Virus record (IMG/VR): IMGVR_UViG_3300023115_001125
Span: 53,516 to 117,515 of that record
DNA length: 64,000 nucleotides
Source: a virus
Reading direction: 5' to 3' (one strand)
Made by a program: the position numbers and the translations under genes. Position 1 is the first letter of the stretch. Each line of letters opens with the position of its first letter. Below, in pieces: positions 25,741-34,429 of the stretch. The notes beneath the pieces were generated by a model. It did not search any database, was not told where the DNA came from, and saw nothing but the letters and a program-made list of their open reading frames with translations.

Positions 25741-25769
25741 ATTTTATTCTATTAGTTATGTACGTATAT

Positions 25770-26246
25770 TTATTCGATTGCCCAGGCTTTGTGACCAAGA
25801 TCGTTTTGCTCGGCCCATCTAACAAATAGGCCTATTTCACGACCCATTGCTTCAATTTCCCATGGATAATCCCAGTAACTCATTTTGTCACGGTTGTATT
25901 CTACTCCGTCAAATTTAACATATTGACGTCCTTTCATCAGATCCTTCATTTGACCTGTTGCGAACTGTTTGACGTGTACCATTTCGTGACACACTGATTC
26001 TAGTGCTTTACGTAGTGGTTGTGATTTGTCAATTTCTATAGTAAATTCCTTAGGACGAGTATTATCATCTTCCCACATACAAGTACCGCACTCGTTGTGT
26101 TTTTCATACATATCTTTTGTGTATCGTACTGTAACTTCTAGTGAGTTTGTCATTCGCTTAGACATAAGCATATATGCACAGAAATGAACTAGGCTTTCTG
26201 TGTATTTCTTTTGACTGCGATTAGCATTTACTACGGTAACTTGCAC
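25770..26246 (-). CDS. SprT-like zinc metallopeptidase
   Basis: 158 residues with VCHEMVHVKQFATGQMKDL (HExxH, with the glutamate and downstream helix of the SprT/MPN-like group). MWEDDNTRPKEFTIEIDKS before it matches the phage branch of these small metalloproteins. Single-domain length fits. It could process virion or host proteins or help repair DNA-protein crosslinks. Upstream is a small helical gene, downstream ClpP. Confidence 0.75.
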   Translation of the reverse strand: MQVTVVNANRSQKKYTESLVHFCAYMLMSKRMTNSLEVTVRYTKDMYEKHNECGTCMWEDDNTRPKEFTIEIDKSQPLRKALESVCHEMVHVKQFATGQMKDLMKGRQYVKFDGVEYNRDKMSYWDYPWEIEAMGREIGLFVRWAEQNDLGHKAWAIE

Positions 26247-26248
26247 TA

Positions 26249-26443
26249 TTACTTTTCCTCTTGTTTAGTGTATGCACTTCTGTCTTGTGAAACCAGATAA
26301 CAATCGGCTTGTATCTGTGCAATTAGATTATCAATTTCTAAATTTGAACCCTTGACTGCACCATATTTTAGTTCTCTTAATCTGTCGGCATCTTTTTTAA
26401 TACCATCAATCTTGTCGCACATTTGGCTAATTTTATGAAGCAT
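26249..26443 (-). CDS. Small helical protein, 64 residues
   Basis: MLHKISQMCDKIDGIKKDAD, continuing as charged helices to YTKQEEK, after a GGAGGG site. It ends two bases before the metallopeptidase start, so the pair is co-translated. Two cysteines (positions 9 and 48) are present but not in a metal motif. No family recognised. Confidence 0.6.
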   Translation of the reverse strand: MLHKISQMCDKIDGIKKDADRLRELKYGAVKGSNLEIDNLIAQIQADCYLVSQDRSAYTKQEEK

Positions 26444-26472
26444 TGATCCCTCCTTATTTTTAAACTATAAAT

Positions 26473-26501
26473 AGTTTAACAGAACGAAAGGCAAAAGTCA
26501 A
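26473..26501 (-). promoter_or_regulatory. Promoter for the metallopeptidase run
   Basis: TTGACT, 17-base spacer, TAAACT on the minus strand, ending one base before the divergent membrane-protein start. Confidence 0.65.
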
Positions 26502-26864
26502 GTGGAAATTTTCCTATTTTTAATGATAAAACACGCTATTGTTGACCTTGGTTTTCAACCATTTGGTCTCGGTAGTTCCAAAAAATATTATTTTGGTTGG
26601 CCCGCTCACAAACAACATTATGTCCCACACGGACTCTTAACCGTGCTTGTAATGGCGTCTTACACGCACATAAACGTCGCTGTAGCGTTGGGAATACTAG
26701 ATTATATACTACACTGGCATACAGACTTTACTAAGACTAAAATACGTAATTATTTTGAATGGACTAGCAAAGACAGACAGTTTTGGATTTTGAATGCTGT
26801 AGATCAAATACTACACTTTACTGGATACTATATAATTGTGTTGATTGCTACTTCACAAATTTAA
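26502..26864 (+). CDS. DUF3307-like membrane protein
   Basis: 120 residues from a GTG (MEIFLFLMIKHAIVDLGFQP); the ATG seven codons later is an alternative but would remove the first hydrophobic helix. HxxxD in the first helix, YFGWPAHKQHYVPHGLLT, and ILDYILHWHTDFTKTKI carry the conserved histidines and aspartates of DUF3307. Four membrane helices are likely, and the polar motifs suggest metal or headgroup contact. It is a lone rightward gene. The family is uncharacterised but recurrent in marine phages. Confidence 0.72.
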   Translation: MEIFLFLMIKHAIVDLGFQPFGLGSSKKYYFGWPAHKQHYVPHGLLTVLVMASYTHINVAVALGILDYILHWHTDFTKTKIRNYFEWTSKDRQFWILNAVDQILHFTGYYIIVLIATSQI

Positions 26865-28215
26865 ACGCAAACTTACCGCCAATACGTGAACTATAATAAT
26901 TCTTAGAACCATCTAGTGCAACAGTACCTTGGAAGTTTGGAGGGTAAACAGCCTGGAAGCCAGTTACACGAATGTCGTCACCCTTCTTACCAACTTTGGT
27001 ATAAAGTTGTATAATACTTGCTGTGTTTAATAATGAAATTGCTTCTGTAGAAAATTTTGGATTTTCGTTTACCTTGAGTGCAACCTTTTTAGCCAACGCA
27101 CTTGTGATAGCATATCCGGTATTAAACCCTTGAACAGTCATATCAAAGTTAACACCTTCAACCATTTTAGTTGCTTCGTCACTCATGTTTTCAAAGTCTT
27201 GTTTACCTTGCTTCATATACTCGTCTGCTTCTTTTCTTAGTGCAGGAGTTGATAACTGAAACTTTTCGCCTAAATCAAAAGGTGCTTCTTTTGCACTCTT
27301 AGTTGCAATAGTTGTAACTATGTCTGCAACAAACTTTGTATTTGACATTAGTTCGGCATTGTCTTTGTTCTTTTGTAAAGAGTCATACAAGTTCTTTGCA
27401 CTAGCAGATGCACCAGCGCCACCTTTAGAACTAATACCAATCTCTTTGCCGTCTGGAGCAAGGAACACGCTATCGACTAAGTTGTAGTTCATTGCCATAG
27501 GCCAAAAGATATTAAGGTCTTTCCAGTTAGCGCCACCGGCTAACTCTTGTCTTGCCTGTTCGGCGTCACCTTGTACAAGGCCACCCATCATAGCAACCGG
27601 ACCCATAATTTCACCAAAGTAATCTCTAATAGATTCTAGTTTTTCAATCTGCCCTGGGAACTCAGGCATTTGTCCATTAGATGCTGATTCAAGTGCAGTT
27701 ACAAGAACTTCACCTTCCTGGCCAGCATTAGTTCTTACAGTTTGAATAATCTGTTCTGGACCTTTAAATTTGTTTTGAGATTTAATTAGTGTTTGTGGAT
27801 CTAAACCAGTATCAATCTTTAACGCACCCTTGGTACCTAATTTCCAACCTGATGGAATTTGACTGTTACCCCAAACACCCATTAGGTCTGCACCTACTTG
27901 TCTAAGATATCTACCCCAGTAAATGTCTTTACCATCGCTAGTTCTAATCTGTGCAATACCAAATGCTAGTGTTCCTGCGTTAGCAGTATTAACCCATTCA
28001 ATTTTAGCATTGTTATTTTTTTCAAACTCTGCAATGGCTTCGTCACGTTCTTCTGCTGTAGCAAATTTACCACCTTGTGAAAGATCTGGAATTGCAATCG
28101 CTTGTACGAACTCTGCCTTTTCGCCATTGTCGTGGATATATGGCTCTCCAGGTTTACGCCCGAAAATGCCTTTAGACTCTATTACTTGTGTTTGTTTAAA
28201 TTCGAAAAACCTCAT
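26848..28215 (-). CDS. Large conserved phage protein, likely virion-associated
   Basis: 455 residues starting MRFFEFKQTQVIES, an opening shared with several head-cluster proteins in the window (see findings). No enzyme motif stands out; DGKDIYWGRYLRQVGADLMG and a long helical middle with QGDAEQARQELAGG are notable. A GCATAAATAC late-type promoter lies directly upstream, supporting a virion role. VIES at residues 11-14 fits the phage prohead-protease cut pattern. Confidence 0.6.
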   Translation of the reverse strand: MRFFEFKQTQVIESKGIFGRKPGEPYIHDNGEKAEFVQAIAIPDLSQGGKFATAEERDEAIAEFEKNNNAKIEWVNTANAGTLAFGIAQIRTSDGKDIYWGRYLRQVGADLMGVWGNSQIPSGWKLGTKGALKIDTGLDPQTLIKSQNKFKGPEQIIQTVRTNAGQEGEVLVTALESASNGQMPEFPGQIEKLESIRDYFGEIMGPVAMMGGLVQGDAEQARQELAGGANWKDLNIFWPMAMNYNLVDSVFLAPDGKEIGISSKGGAGASASAKNLYDSLQKNKDNAELMSNTKFVADIVTTIATKSAKEAPFDLGEKFQLSTPALRKEADEYMKQGKQDFENMSDEATKMVEGVNFDMTVQGFNTGYAITSALAKKVALKVNENPKFSTEAISLLNTASIIQLYTKVGKKGDDIRVTGFQAVYPPNFQGTVALDGSKNYYSSRIGGKFAFKFVK

Positions 28216-28222
28216 AGCACTA

Positions 28223-28232
28223 GTATTTATGC
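28223..28232 (-). promoter_or_regulatory. Late-type promoter motif
   Basis: GCATAAATAC on the minus strand, 8 bases before the ATG; identical to the motifs before the basic head protein and the tailspike-like gene. Confidence 0.6.
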
Positions 28233-28922
28233 TATTTTTGGAAATAATGCGTTAGTGCAGAATTCGTCAACATCTGCTTCATTAAGTCCTAATGACTTCA
28301 TAACTCTAGGTGTATGTGGATTTTGTTGCTGGTTATGGCAGTAGTAGTTTTGAGCACCTGCTGTAATATCTACACTAGCATTGCCTGTATACTCAGGAAC
28401 ACTATCAAACCATACACGCAGGTTTTCTAAAGCAAGATCTACAATAGCAGTTGCTTCTTCTTCTGTGCGAACATTACCTGCGGCAACCATTCCTGGTGAA
28501 AAGATGTTCTGTGCCCATTCGGGTAGTTCACGTTGTTTACTAGGAATAAAATCTTTAACAGCATCTAAGTACCATTCTACAAGAGGATGTTCTTCACCGC
28601 CTGAACTTGCTGAAAAATCATGAAATGCACCTGTCATTTTATTCTTACCTGCAATAACATCAAAGCCGTAAATAGGACCATCATTTGATAACACAGGAAA
28701 ACAACATACGTGCATCATCCACAGTCCGTGCGAGTCTCTTGCGTCTACAACATCAATGTGTGCTCTGCGTACATGATCATTTGCCCATACTCTGTTGATC
28801 CAACCGTTCTCAGGCTGATTAAATTTGTTTAATCCTTTTTCTTCTATTTCAGTGGCTTTCTCATCAAAGATGTTTAATATTTCATTTTGGCATTCAATTA
28901 GTTTATCCCAAATGACACTCAT
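28227..28922 (-). CDS. pcyX: Ferredoxin-dependent bilin reductase (PcyA/PcyX type)
   Basis: 231 residues from an ATG that overlaps the halogenase stop (ATGA). MHVCCFPVLSNDGPIYGFDV and AGKNKMTGAFHDFSAS are the FDBR core. His71 and Asp88 have the same 17-residue spacing as PcyA His88/Asp105, the proton-donor pair for biliverdin reduction. The C-terminus AGAQNYYCHNQQQNPHTPRV matches PcyA's YC..QQ.N motif. It probably reduces biliverdin to a phycobilin using host or phage ferredoxin. PebS and PcyX relatives are known from marine phages; PcyX was found in non-cyanobacterial viral contigs. The PcyX label is tentative. Confidence 0.9.
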   Translation of the reverse strand: MSVIWDKLIECQNEILNIFDEKATEIEEKGLNKFNQPENGWINRVWANDHVRRAHIDVVDARDSHGLWMMHVCCFPVLSNDGPIYGFDVIAGKNKMTGAFHDFSASSGGEEHPLVEWYLDAVKDFIPSKQRELPEWAQNIFSPGMVAAGNVRTEEEATAIVDLALENLRVWFDSVPEYTGNASVDITAGAQNYYCHNQQQNPHTPRVMKSLGLNEADVDEFCTNALFPKIA

Positions 28923-30439
28923 GATCTGTTTCCCCAATCTCTATTATACATACCAGGTGTTGTCCAATCAACATCGTCTTTGTTCATCTTTTCTAAAAGT
29001 TCCATGGCTTTGTCTTTTTCTAATCCTGGTGATGCTGTTTTAATTCCTGTTGTGTTAAGCCATAGTTTCCAATTCATCTCAGCAAAGATTTCTGTATTAC
29101 GGGGGAAAAACTGATAGTCATCGTCCCACATAACTGTAGGTGTATAGTTATGTTTAAAGTTTGTTGCAATCTCTGTAAGTTTATCTGTTTCCTTAAAGTT
29201 TTTATAAACGTGTTCCCAAAACTTACCTTTACGTGGATTATTAAAATAATGTAGTGCTACAAAGTTCATAGTATCTTCATAGACTGCTGTCATATCTTCG
29301 TTAAACTTTAATCTATCTTCTTCAGTATAACTTAGTTTTTCTAAAACTTTTAGGCCACTAGCACCAATTGTAAGTAATGCAAGTCCTGTTGATTCTAACG
29401 GTTCAATAAATCCACTAGCAAGTCCTACACTAAAACAGTTGCCTCTCCAGTTGTTTGCATTATATTCTGGCTTGAAAGGAACATGATTAAACTGTCCTGT
29501 TCTTAGTCTGTGTTCACCCCAATGCTGTACAAAGAAATCTTCTGCTTCTTGTTTAGTGGTAAGTTCACTGTTGTAACATAGTCCACTACCAATACGATCT
29601 TTAACAGGTGTTTTCCAAATCCAACCTAGGTCACACGCCTGTGCAGTAACGTATGGAAGTTGTACTTCATCTTCTGTTTCGTAATCTATTTGACTTGCTA
29701 CTGCGGCATTAGTAAACAGCATATGACTTCTGTCAATCCATTTACTGTCGGGCAATGCATTTGAAAGTAAACGTTTAAAGCCAGTACAGTCTACAAAAAA
29801 ATCTGCTGTAACTTTTGTACCGTCATCTAATGTTACATATTCAATAACACCATCAGTAACCTTTGGAGCATCAATGTGTTTTTGAATATGTGTTAGTCTT
29901 GGATACTTCTTATTAAGATAATCAGATAAGAAGTTTGCTAGTTTAACAGCATCTAAATGATATCCTACATGAGCAGTACCACCGCAAGGTGTTGTGTTAT
30001 TTGGAATCTTTTTATCTACAACAGAAACTTTATGCCAAGCAATATATTTTTCTAATTCAACCTCATTAATGCCGCCGTCACGAGCAAGGTCAATGCTATC
30101 AAGTGTTCCGTGTTCTGTATGTGTTACAGGAAAAAAGAATGGTTGCCAAATGTTAATGCCGTCGCCCTTCCAGTTTGGAAAGTAAGTCCCTGTTTTAATA
30201 GTTGCGTCACAAGCCTTTGTCCATAGTTCTCTAGGAATATTACAATCGTCTAAAAAATGATCAAACCCTAAAATAGTTGCTTCACCTACGCCAACAATAG
30301 GAACATTAGGACTTTCAATAAGTGTGATTTGTGTTTCGGGTAAGTTTGATAATGCATAAGCGGCCGTAAGCCAACCAGCACTTCCTCCACCTACAATACA
30401 AATGGACCTAGCACGGCTACGACCTACTACTTCAGTCAT
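28919..30439 (-). CDS. FAD-dependent halogenase (tryptophan-halogenase family)
   Basis: 506 residues. The FAD loop IVGGGSAGWLTAAYAL is at 14-30, and VGVGEATILGFDHFL and CDLGWIWKTPVKDRIG match the GEAT and WxWxIP signatures. FIEPLESTGLALLTIG is the substrate and flavin-tunnel motif. Lys82, in the segment before FPNW, sits where the catalytic lysine of PrnA-type enzymes is found. These enzymes use FADH2, O2 and halide to halogenate indoles or other aromatics; a cyanophage relative, VirX1, can iodinate. Flanking heme oxygenase and bilin reductase overlap it by 8 and 4 bases. Confidence 0.93.
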   Translation of the reverse strand: MTEVVGRSRARSICIVGGGSAGWLTAAYALSNLPETQITLIESPNVPIVGVGEATILGFDHFLDDCNIPRELWTKACDATIKTGTYFPNWKGDGINIWQPFFFPVTHTEHGTLDSIDLARDGGINEVELEKYIAWHKVSVVDKKIPNNTTPCGGTAHVGYHLDAVKLANFLSDYLNKKYPRLTHIQKHIDAPKVTDGVIEYVTLDDGTKVTADFFVDCTGFKRLLSNALPDSKWIDRSHMLFTNAAVASQIDYETEDEVQLPYVTAQACDLGWIWKTPVKDRIGSGLCYNSELTTKQEAEDFFVQHWGEHRLRTGQFNHVPFKPEYNANNWRGNCFSVGLASGFIEPLESTGLALLTIGASGLKVLEKLSYTEEDRLKFNEDMTAVYEDTMNFVALHYFNNPRKGKFWEHVYKNFKETDKLTEIATNFKHNYTPTVMWDDDYQFFPRNTEIFAEMNWKLWLNTTGIKTASPGLEKDKAMELLEKMNKDDVDWTTPGMYNRDWGNRS

Positions 30440-30971
30440 TATCGACCTCCATCATTTCTTTGAATGTTTCTGTAGCAAAGTCAAAACATATCTTTGCTTC
30501 TTCAGCCATATCATCGTTCAACTGTTCTCTTATGGCTGTTTTCAGTTCGTCAACAGGAGCATCAAATTGATACAATCTTCCTTCTCCTGGAATTTTCTTT
30601 TTAATCATTTGTCCACCGCTTAGGTCACCCATGTGTCTAACATATACGTGAGCCATGACTTTATCTGGATCTCCCATAATTGTTCTCATATGTTCTAGAT
30701 ACTTTTCTGTTACTTTTAAAGTTTTAGGCATTTCTTGTTTAGGCCATAACTCTTTAAAATCATCTAGTATGCTCGGGGAACGTCTAATAGCAGGATGAGG
30801 CAATAAGCCATGTGTCATTGCTATTGCTTCTAAAATATTGTATTGAATATGTTGATTATATAAAAATGTTGCATAAAGTTCTTTGTCAATTTTACCTGAC
30901 ATTAAAACTTTTACAAATGCTTGGCGTTCTGCGTTCTTATGGTGTTCCCACGTTGCTTCTTTTAAGTTCAT
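30432..30971 (-). CDS. ho1: Heme oxygenase (HO1 type)
   Basis: 179 residues. The proximal histidine lies in EATWEHHKNAER at residues 10-11, LYNQHIQYNILEAIA follows, and the distal-helix glycine motif is HVYVRHMGDLSGGQMI. The enzyme opens heme to biliverdin, CO and iron using ferredoxin. It is about 60 residues shorter than typical cyanobacterial HO1, but all landmarks are present. Overlaps with ClpS and the halogenase show one translated unit. Biliverdin would feed the bilin reductase two genes on. Confidence 0.95.
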   Translation of the reverse strand: MNLKEATWEHHKNAERQAFVKVLMSGKIDKELYATFLYNQHIQYNILEAIAMTHGLLPHPAIRRSPSILDDFKELWPKQEMPKTLKVTEKYLEHMRTIMGDPDKVMAHVYVRHMGDLSGGQMIKKKIPGEGRLYQFDAPVDELKTAIREQLNDDMAEEAKICFDFATETFKEMMEVDND

Positions 30972-31276
30972 TCTTTTTCCACTTTGATCTGCAATGGGAA
31001 TCCGTTTGCTCTGCTCAAAGTGGTTGCTTCTACGCTTTTTTGTTCTGCAATTTCAAATGCGTAAACGCCAACTACTGCACTTCCATCTTCATGAATTTGT
31101 AGAGTTAGATTTTTTGCTGTGTCAACAGAATGCTTAAAAGTAGTTACTAGCACATCGATCACGAAATCCATTGGTGTTTGGTCATCATTAATAAAAATAA
31201 CTGAGTACCTTTCGGGCTCAGCAATTTTTATCTTAATCTTTTCGTCAATTTGTACATCCATATTATTACTTATCAT
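30968..31276 (-). CDS. clpS: ClpS N-degron adaptor
   Basis: The start chosen follows a GGAG site by eight bases and gives 102 residues. YSVIFINDDQTPMDFVIDVL has the DD-x-T-P-M/D-F motif that binds N-end-rule residues, and FKHSVDTAKNLTLQIHEDGS and VEATTLSRANGFPLQIKVEKE complete the fold. ClpS presents such substrates to ClpA. A phage ClpS could redirect proteolysis during infection, and a phage ClpP lies about 5 kb downstream. Confidence 0.93.
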   Translation of the reverse strand: MISNNMDVQIDEKIKIKIAEPERYSVIFINDDQTPMDFVIDVLVTTFKHSVDTAKNLTLQIHEDGSAVVGVYAFEIAEQKSVEATTLSRANGFPLQIKVEKE

Positions 31277-31304
31277 TGTATGATCTCCTACCAGTAAATA
31301 ATGA

Positions 31305-31326
31305 TAGTGGGGATTGCTCCCCACTA
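31305..31326 (-). other. Strong hairpin between hsp20 and clpS
   Basis: A 9-bp stem (TAGTGGGGA / TCCCCACTA) capped by a GCAA tetraloop. No T run follows, so it more likely stabilises or separates messages than terminates. Confidence 0.7.
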
Positions 31327-31343
31327 CCGACCTTTTAAGTGTA

Positions 31344-31793
31344 TTACTTAACTTCGATTGATCTTGCTTTTTTAGCCTCTGGAATAATTCTTTCCAAAGC
31401 AATTCTAAGCAAGCCATCTTTTAGTTCAGCACCTTGTACTACTACATCGTCTGCAATAGTAAATGATTTAGTAAAGTGCCTTTTACTAATACCTCTGTAT
31501 TGTACACCATCCGCTTCATCGTCAGTTTTTGACTCTTGGATTGATTTAACAGTTACCACACCGTCTTCGTATGATACGTCAATATCCTTTTTGCCAAAAC
31601 CAGCAAGTGCTAATTCAATATCGTAAGTATAGTCGCCTGTTTTTACAATATTGTATGGCGGATAGTTAGTGTTAAAAGTAGGTGCATTGAAGAAGTCGTC
31701 TTCAATCATTCTTTCGAATCTATCAAAGATAGGATCGAACCCTACTGATACGGGTCTTAGTTGGTTAAAGATTGATAGTGATTTGTTTGTCAT
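31344..31793 (-). CDS. hsp20: Small heat-shock protein Hsp20 (IbpA-like)
   Basis: 149 residues with the alpha-crystallin domain from about 45: YDIELALAGFGKKDIDVSYE, RHFTKSFTIADDV and LLRIALERIIPEAKKARSIEV, including the C-terminal I-x-V/I type anchor region. Marine T4-like phages commonly encode Hsp20. It binds unfolding proteins for later refolding by DnaK, encoded next to it. Its leader shares a ROSE-like element with dnaK (see that entry). Confidence 0.95.
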   Translation of the reverse strand: MTNKSLSIFNQLRPVSVGFDPIFDRFERMIEDDFFNAPTFNTNYPPYNIVKTGDYTYDIELALAGFGKKDIDVSYEDGVVTVKSIQESKTDDEADGVQYRGISKRHFTKSFTIADDVVVQGAELKDGLLRIALERIIPEAKKARSIEVK

Positions 31794-31850
31794 TTGTTTT
31801 CTCCTTATTAAGCAAGTTGTTTGTCATGTAAGACCTATCAAGCATCTTAC
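31794..31850 (-). promoter_or_regulatory. ROSE-like leader of hsp20 (candidate RNA thermometer)
   Basis: Hairpin GTAAGA/TCTTAC with loop TGCTTGATAGG is followed by TTGCTTAATAAGGAGAAAA before the ATG. TTGCT can pair with the AGGAG ribosome binding site with a G-G opposition, as in ROSE elements. The same layout precedes dnaK. Confidence 0.55.
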
Positions 31851-31854
31851 AATC

Positions 31855-33747
31855 TTATTTATCTACCTCTTCAAACTCGGCGTCTACAACGTTTTCATCT
31901 TTCTTAGATGTTGTTTCTGCTTCTTCTGAAGTGTTAGATTCTTGTTGTGCCTTGTAAACTGCTTCACCTAACTTCATTGCCACTTGTGATAGTGCTTCTG
32001 TTTTAGATTTAATATCTTCAACATTGTCACCTTTAAGTGCTTCTTGTAAGTTAGTCTTAGCATCTTCAATTGATGTTTTAATATCTTCCGATACTTTATC
32101 ACCGTGTTCTTTTAACTGTGATTCAACTGAGTGTACAAGACCGTCAGCATTGTTTCTAGCATCTACGGCTTCTCTCTTTTGTTTGTCAGCCTCTTTATTT
32201 GCTTCTGCATCTTTGACCATTTGTTCAATTTCTGCATCACTCAAACCGCCGTCTGATTTAATAGAGATTGTTTGTTCTTTGCCTGTGCCTTTATCTTTTG
32301 CTGATACGTTAACAATACCGTTTGCGTCAATATCAAATGTTACTTCAATTTGAGGCATACCTTTTGGTGCTGGTGCAATACCTTCTAGATTAAAGAGACC
32401 AAGTTCTTTATTATCTACAGCCATTTCACGCTCACCTTGTAATACCTTAATAGTAACTGCTGATTGATTATCTTCCGCAGTACTAAACACTTGTGATTGT
32501 TTAGTTGGGATTGTTGTATTCTTTTCAATTAGTTTAGTAGTAACACCGCCTAGTGTTTCAATACCCAATGAAAGCGGAGTAACGTCAAGTAGCAATACAT
32601 CTTTAACATCACCACTTAATACACCTGCTTGAATTGCGGCACCTAGTGCTACAACTTCATCTGGGTTAACACCTTTGTTTGGATCTTTACCAAAGAATGT
32701 TTTAACAGTTTCTTGTACCTTAGGCATACGTGTCATACCACCTACTAGTACAACGTCTGTAATATCACCTTTGCTTACACCTGCGTCTTTAAGAGCAGTT
32801 TCACAAGGTTTAATTGAACGTTGGATTAGTTCGTCTACAAGACTTTCAAACTTAGCACGAGTAATTTTTAAATTCAAGTGCTTAGGTCCAGAAGCATCTG
32901 CTGTAATAAATGGTAGACTGATGTCAGTTTGTGTTGTGCTTGACAATTCAATCTTTGTTTTTTCAGCCGCTTCACGTACACGTTGTAGTGCTAGTTTGTC
33001 TGTTGAAATATCTACACCAGACTCTTTCTTAAACTCGTCTACAATGTATTGTGTAAGAACAGCATCAAAGTCTTCACCACCTAATGCTGTGTCACCGTTT
33101 GTTGAAAGTACTTCAAATACTCCGTCACCGAGGTCAAGTACTGATACGTCAAATGTACCACCACCTAAGTCATACACAACAATCTTGCCTGACTCTTTTT
33201 TATCTAGTCCGTAAGCAAGTGCCGCCGCTGTTGGTTCATTTACAATACGTAAAACTTCTAGTCCTGCAATTTTACCTGCATCTTTAGTTGCTTGACGTTG
33301 TGCATCGTTAAAGTATGCTGGTACTGTAATAACTGCTTGTGTTACAGTTGAGCCTGTATACTTTTCAGCAGTTTCTTTCATCTTGGTTAATACTTCTGCT
33401 GATACTTGTTGTGGGGAAAGTTCTTTACCTTTTGTTTCTACCCACGCATCACCGTTCTTTGCTTCTACAATTTTGTATGGAAGCGTTTTAGCATCACGTG
33501 TGATTTCTTTTGATTTAAACTTACGTCCAATTAGACGCTTTGACGCATAGATTGTGTTCTCTGCGTTAGTAACTGCTTGACGCTTTGCTGATACACCTAC
33601 AAGTGTACCATCGTCAGTATAGGCTACAATACTAGGTGTAGTTCTATTACCTTCTACGTTTTCAATTACTTGGGGATCTTTGCCGCTTAGTATAGCAACA
33701 CATGAATTTGTGGTACCCAAATCGATACCAATAACTTTATTAGCCAT
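31855..33747 (-). CDS. dnaK: DnaK (Hsp70) chaperone, full length
   Basis: 630 residues, the normal bacterial length. Phosphate-1 loop [43 protein letters not shown], the linker [19 protein letters not shown] and a full substrate and lid domain ending EEVDK are present. The start with AAGGAG seven bases upstream is preferred over a TTG upstream. Nearest relatives by eye are bacterial, so it looks captured from a host. No dnaJ or grpE is seen in the window, so it would use host co-chaperones or act with phage proteins such as IscU (LPPVK). Phage Hsp70 is rare. Confidence 0.97.
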   Translation of the reverse strand: MANKVIGIDLGTTNSCVAILSGKDPQVIENVEGNRTTPSIVAYTDDGTLVGVSAKRQAVTNAENTIYASKRLIGRKFKSKEITRDAKTLPYKIVEAKNGDAWVETKGKELSPQQVSAEVLTKMKETAEKYTGSTVTQAVITVPAYFNDAQRQATKDAGKIAGLEVLRIVNEPTAAALAYGLDKKESGKIVVYDLGGGTFDVSVLDLGDGVFEVLSTNGDTALGGEDFDAVLTQYIVDEFKKESGVDISTDKLALQRVREAAEKTKIELSSTTQTDISLPFITADASGPKHLNLKITRAKFESLVDELIQRSIKPCETALKDAGVSKGDITDVVLVGGMTRMPKVQETVKTFFGKDPNKGVNPDEVVALGAAIQAGVLSGDVKDVLLLDVTPLSLGIETLGGVTTKLIEKNTTIPTKQSQVFSTAEDNQSAVTIKVLQGEREMAVDNKELGLFNLEGIAPAPKGMPQIEVTFDIDANGIVNVSAKDKGTGKEQTISIKSDGGLSDAEIEQMVKDAEANKEADKQKREAVDARNNADGLVHSVESQLKEHGDKVSEDIKTSIEDAKTNLQEALKGDNVEDIKSKTEALSQVAMKLGEAVYKAQQESNTSEEAETTSKKDENVVDAEFEEVDK

Positions 33748-33802
33748 TTTTTTCTCCTTATTAAGCAAGTTTTAATTACAAAACCTATTCAGCATTTTGT
33801 AA
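33748..33802 (-). promoter_or_regulatory. ROSE-like leader of dnaK (candidate RNA thermometer)
   Basis: Hairpin TTACAAAA/TTTTGTAA with loop TGCTGAATAGG, then the same TTGCTTAATAAGGAGAAAA as the hsp20 leader. Stem bases differ between the two copies while pairing and loop are kept. Confidence 0.55.
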
Positions 33803-33809
33803 CATATAA

Positions 33810-33859
33810 GTATTTATCACTTATATAGTATATATAGTGTTAAATCGACTATTTTTCAA
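33810..33859 (-). promoter_or_regulatory. Tandem promoters of dnaK
   Basis: TTGAAA and TATATA with a 17-base spacer (33831-33859) resemble the early sigma70 type, and GATAAATAC (33810-33818) resembles the late type. Both are upstream of the leader. Confidence 0.55.
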
Positions 33860-33868
33860 GTCTAAATG

Positions 33869-34429
33869 TTACCGATTTATAAAATAAAACTGATTGATAC
33901 TATATCTACCACTTCCTATACACCTAGATACACTATGTTGTAAAAAACTTGGAAATAATATAGTTGTATTATTTTTTAATGTAGGCTTATATCCAAAGTC
34001 TGTAAACTCTAAATCTCCACCTTCAAATGCTTTTGGTTCTTTCCATAAAACTGTCACGGCAGATAATGTGCCATGATCAGCATGATGATCATATACTGCT
34101 CCGTTTCCATAATAGTTTACCTGTGTTACATCATGGTTAGTGTAAGGTAAGTATCCTGCAAACGGATTGTCTTTTAGTTGCTCTTGCAAATAAAATAGTT
34201 TCCTATTAAAGTTCAAGACGTAACTTTTTTCTCTGTTATCTTTATAGTGTGTATCCATGTGAATAGCACACATTTTATCATTTGCTCTAGGGTCGCCAGT
34301 TTCTGCTGACGGTCTAAAGTATGCGTCTAGTGAATTAATCTCTACAAGGATTTCTTTTAGTTCCCACGGTTCGTAAAAATCGTAGATGATACTATGATGA
34401 AAAGGTTCATGTAGATTCTTAACAAGCAC
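33869..34429 (-). CDS. 2OG-Fe(II) oxygenase (P4Hc-like)
   Basis: 186 residues. YDHHADHGTLSAVTVLW provides H-x-D (HAD), FEGGDLEFTDFGY the central strand, LQHSVSRCIG the distal histidine, and GRYSINQFYFINR the 2OG arginine. ILFPSFLQHSV is typical of the family. Its start overlaps the GMP reductase stop by one base. Substrate unknown. Confidence 0.9.
   Translation of the reverse strand: MLVKNLHEPFHHSIIYDFYEPWELKEILVEINSLDAYFRPSAETGDPRANDKMCAIHMDTHYKDNREKSYVLNFNRKLFYLQEQLKDNPFAGYLPYTNHDVTQVNYYGNGAVYDHHADHGTLSAVTVLWKEPKAFEGGDLEFTDFGYKPTLKNNTTILFPSFLQHSVSRCIGSGRYSINQFYFINR

Noticed and set aside
32675-33214. Rightward frame of 179 codons opposite dnaK
   Set aside because: It is the antisense shadow of a highly conserved chaperone gene and has no ribosome site.
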